From positions 1 to 5,559 of the forward strand of contig CAMBXJ010000315.1 in assembly GCA_945871455.1 (NCBI GenBank): a DNA stretch of 5,559 nt, in the 5' to 3' direction. The stretch is from Asaia bogorensis (GTDB lineage Bacteria > Pseudomonadota > Alphaproteobacteria > Acetobacterales > Acetobacteraceae). The translations under genes and the position numbers were made by a program. This document shows, piece by piece, positions 4,594 to 5,559 of this stretch (positions are counted from its first letter, which is position 1; each line of letters opens with the position of its first letter). The notes beneath the pieces are model-generated. The model saw only the letters and a list, made by a program, of their open reading frames with translations. It searched no databases and was not told the DNA's origin.

Positions 4594-5559
4594 TCACCAC
4601 CCATCGACACACGGGCGCTTCTTACCCTCCCGCACCGGGACCGGGGGCATGGAGCGCAGGCCGGCGACGATCCAGCGGCGGGTGTCGGCGGGATCGACGA
4701 CCTCGTCCACCTCAAACAAACTGCCGGCGTTCAGGGCTTTGCCGTGCTGGTAAAGCTCTGCCACCATCCCTTCGTAGGCGGCCAGGCGTTCGGCGGGATC
4801 GGCGATGGCGGCCAGCTCGCGGCGACGGCCCAACTTCACCTGGCCTTCCAGGCCCATGCCGCCGAACTCCCCGGTGGGCCAGGCGATGGAGAACACGCCG
4901 ACCCGCATGGACCCGCCGGTCATCGCCAGTTTTCCCAACCCGTAGGATTTGCGGGTCATCACGAAGAAAGTCGGGATCGTGAGGTTGGCGCCGATCAGGT
5001 AGGTGCGGCAGCAATGGCGGACGAGCGCGGTTTTCTCCGCCTCGGGTCCTACCATGTTGCCGGGATTGTCGTTCAGCGACAGCAGCGGCACGTCATGCGC
5101 GTCACACAACTGCATGAACCGCGCCGCCTTGTCCGCCGCGTCGCTGTCGATCGCGCCGCCCAGGTGCATTGGGTTGTTGGCGACGACGCCCATGGGCCGG
5201 CCCTCGATGCGGATGAAGCCGGTGACCATGCCGTGGCCGAACCCCTTGCGGATTTCCAGGAAGGAGCCGTCATCGGCCAGGGTCTCGATCAAGGCGCGCA
5301 TGTCGTAGCCGCGCAGGCGGTTTTCAGGCACCACATGGCGGAGTTTGCGCTGGTCCGGGCAGGTCCAGTCCGTGGTGCGGCCCTGGAAATACGACATGTA
5401 CTGACGGGCGACCTGCACCGCCGCGGCCTCGTCCTTCACCAGGATGTCGACGACGCCGTTGGGGACCTGCACGCTCATCGGGCCGACTTCCTCGGGGCGA
5501 TAGACGCCCAGGCCGCCGCCTTCGATCATGGCGGGGCCGGCCATGCCGATGGTGGCGCC
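4594..5559 (-). CDS. Acyl-CoA carboxylase carboxyltransferase, C-terminal fragment (gene starts beyond the right edge)
   Basis: The frame is open from the right edge to a TGA at 4596-4594 and gives 321 residues. It belongs to the biotin-dependent carboxyltransferase family, which moves CO2 from carboxybiotin to an acyl-CoA (acetyl-, propionyl-, methylcrotonyl-CoA or similar). The fragment starts in the end of the N-terminal crotonase-like lobe (GMAGPAMIEGGGLG, visible residues 5-18). The C-terminal lobe follows, with RGYDMRALIETLADDGSFLE (83-102), NNPMHLGGAIDSDAADKAARF (128-148), NDNPGN (163-168), TRKSYGLGKLAM (202-213) and AWPTGEFGGMGLEG (226-239), ending in a KKRPCVDGW tail. Ordinary PccB-like proteins have VDVPGF and RKAYGGAYDVM at two of these places. 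This gene therefore belongs to a divergent branch, possibly the C-terminal part of a long single-chain BC-BCCP-CT carboxylase. The upstream part is not visible, so subunit versus fusion and the substrate remain open. Confidence 0.88.
   Translation of the reverse strand, partial: GATIGMAGPAMIEGGGLGVYRPEEVGPMSVQVPNGVVDILVKDEAAAVQVARQYMSYFQGRTTDWTCPDQRKLRHVVPENRLRGYDMRALIETLADDGSFLEIRKGFGHGMVTGFIRIEGRPMGVVANNPMHLGGAIDSDAADKAARFMQLCDAHDVPLLSLNDNPGNMVGPEAEKTALVRHCCRTYLIGANLTIPTFFVMTRKSYGLGKLAMTGGSMRVGVFSIAWPTGEFGGMGLEGQVKLGRRRELAAIADPAERLAAYEGMVAELYQHGKALNAGSLFEVDEVVDPADTRRWIVAGLRSMPPVPVREGKKRPCVDGW

Overview
This 5.6 kb window is very GC-rich, with four confident protein-coding blocks and one partial gene at each edge. 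Gene order and protein style (RsmB-type methyltransferase, then ribulose-phosphate epimerase, then a heparinase II/III protein) suggest an alphaproteobacterium, most likely of the Acetobacteraceae. That placement is inference from remembered synteny and protein resemblance, not from a search.

Left half, minus strand, read right to left: rsmB (2521-1283, 16S rRNA m5C methyltransferase), a 237-nt gap holding an AT-rich island and a small GC hairpin, rpe (1045-281, ribulose-phosphate 3-epimerase), and the first 94 codons of a heparinase II/III family protein. The heparinase start codon overlaps the rpe stop (GTGA), so those two genes are very probably co-transcribed and translationally coupled. 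rpe carries an unusual Pro/Ser/Asp-rich tail encoded by a 15-bp tandem repeat and ends in a G8 run (mRNA sense) just before the overlap.

Right half: a divergently oriented gene (2659-4401, plus strand) encodes a complete single-chain dihydroxyacetone-kinase-type enzyme (DhaK domain plus DhaL domain). Its interdomain linker is also built from a 15-bp, 5-residue tandem repeat. Its 3' end runs into a dense array of G-tracts that spans the stop codon. Converging on it from the right edge is the C-terminal 321 residues of an acyl-CoA carboxylase carboxyltransferase (4594-5559, minus strand). The 192-nt gap between these convergent genes holds two near-identical hairpin-forming elements in inverted orientation, a plausible two-way terminator and probably a dispersed repeat.

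Functionally the genes are housekeeping and central metabolism: ribosome modification, pentose phosphate pathway, a probable wall or polysaccharide-related enzyme, triose/ketose phosphorylation, and acyl-CoA carboxylation. I see no defence system, CRISPR array, transposase, phage gene, tRNA or rRNA. The notable signals are non-coding or low-complexity: the tandem repeats at domain edges, the possible -1 slippage site at the rpe/heparinase junction, the G-run array, and the inverted repeat pair.
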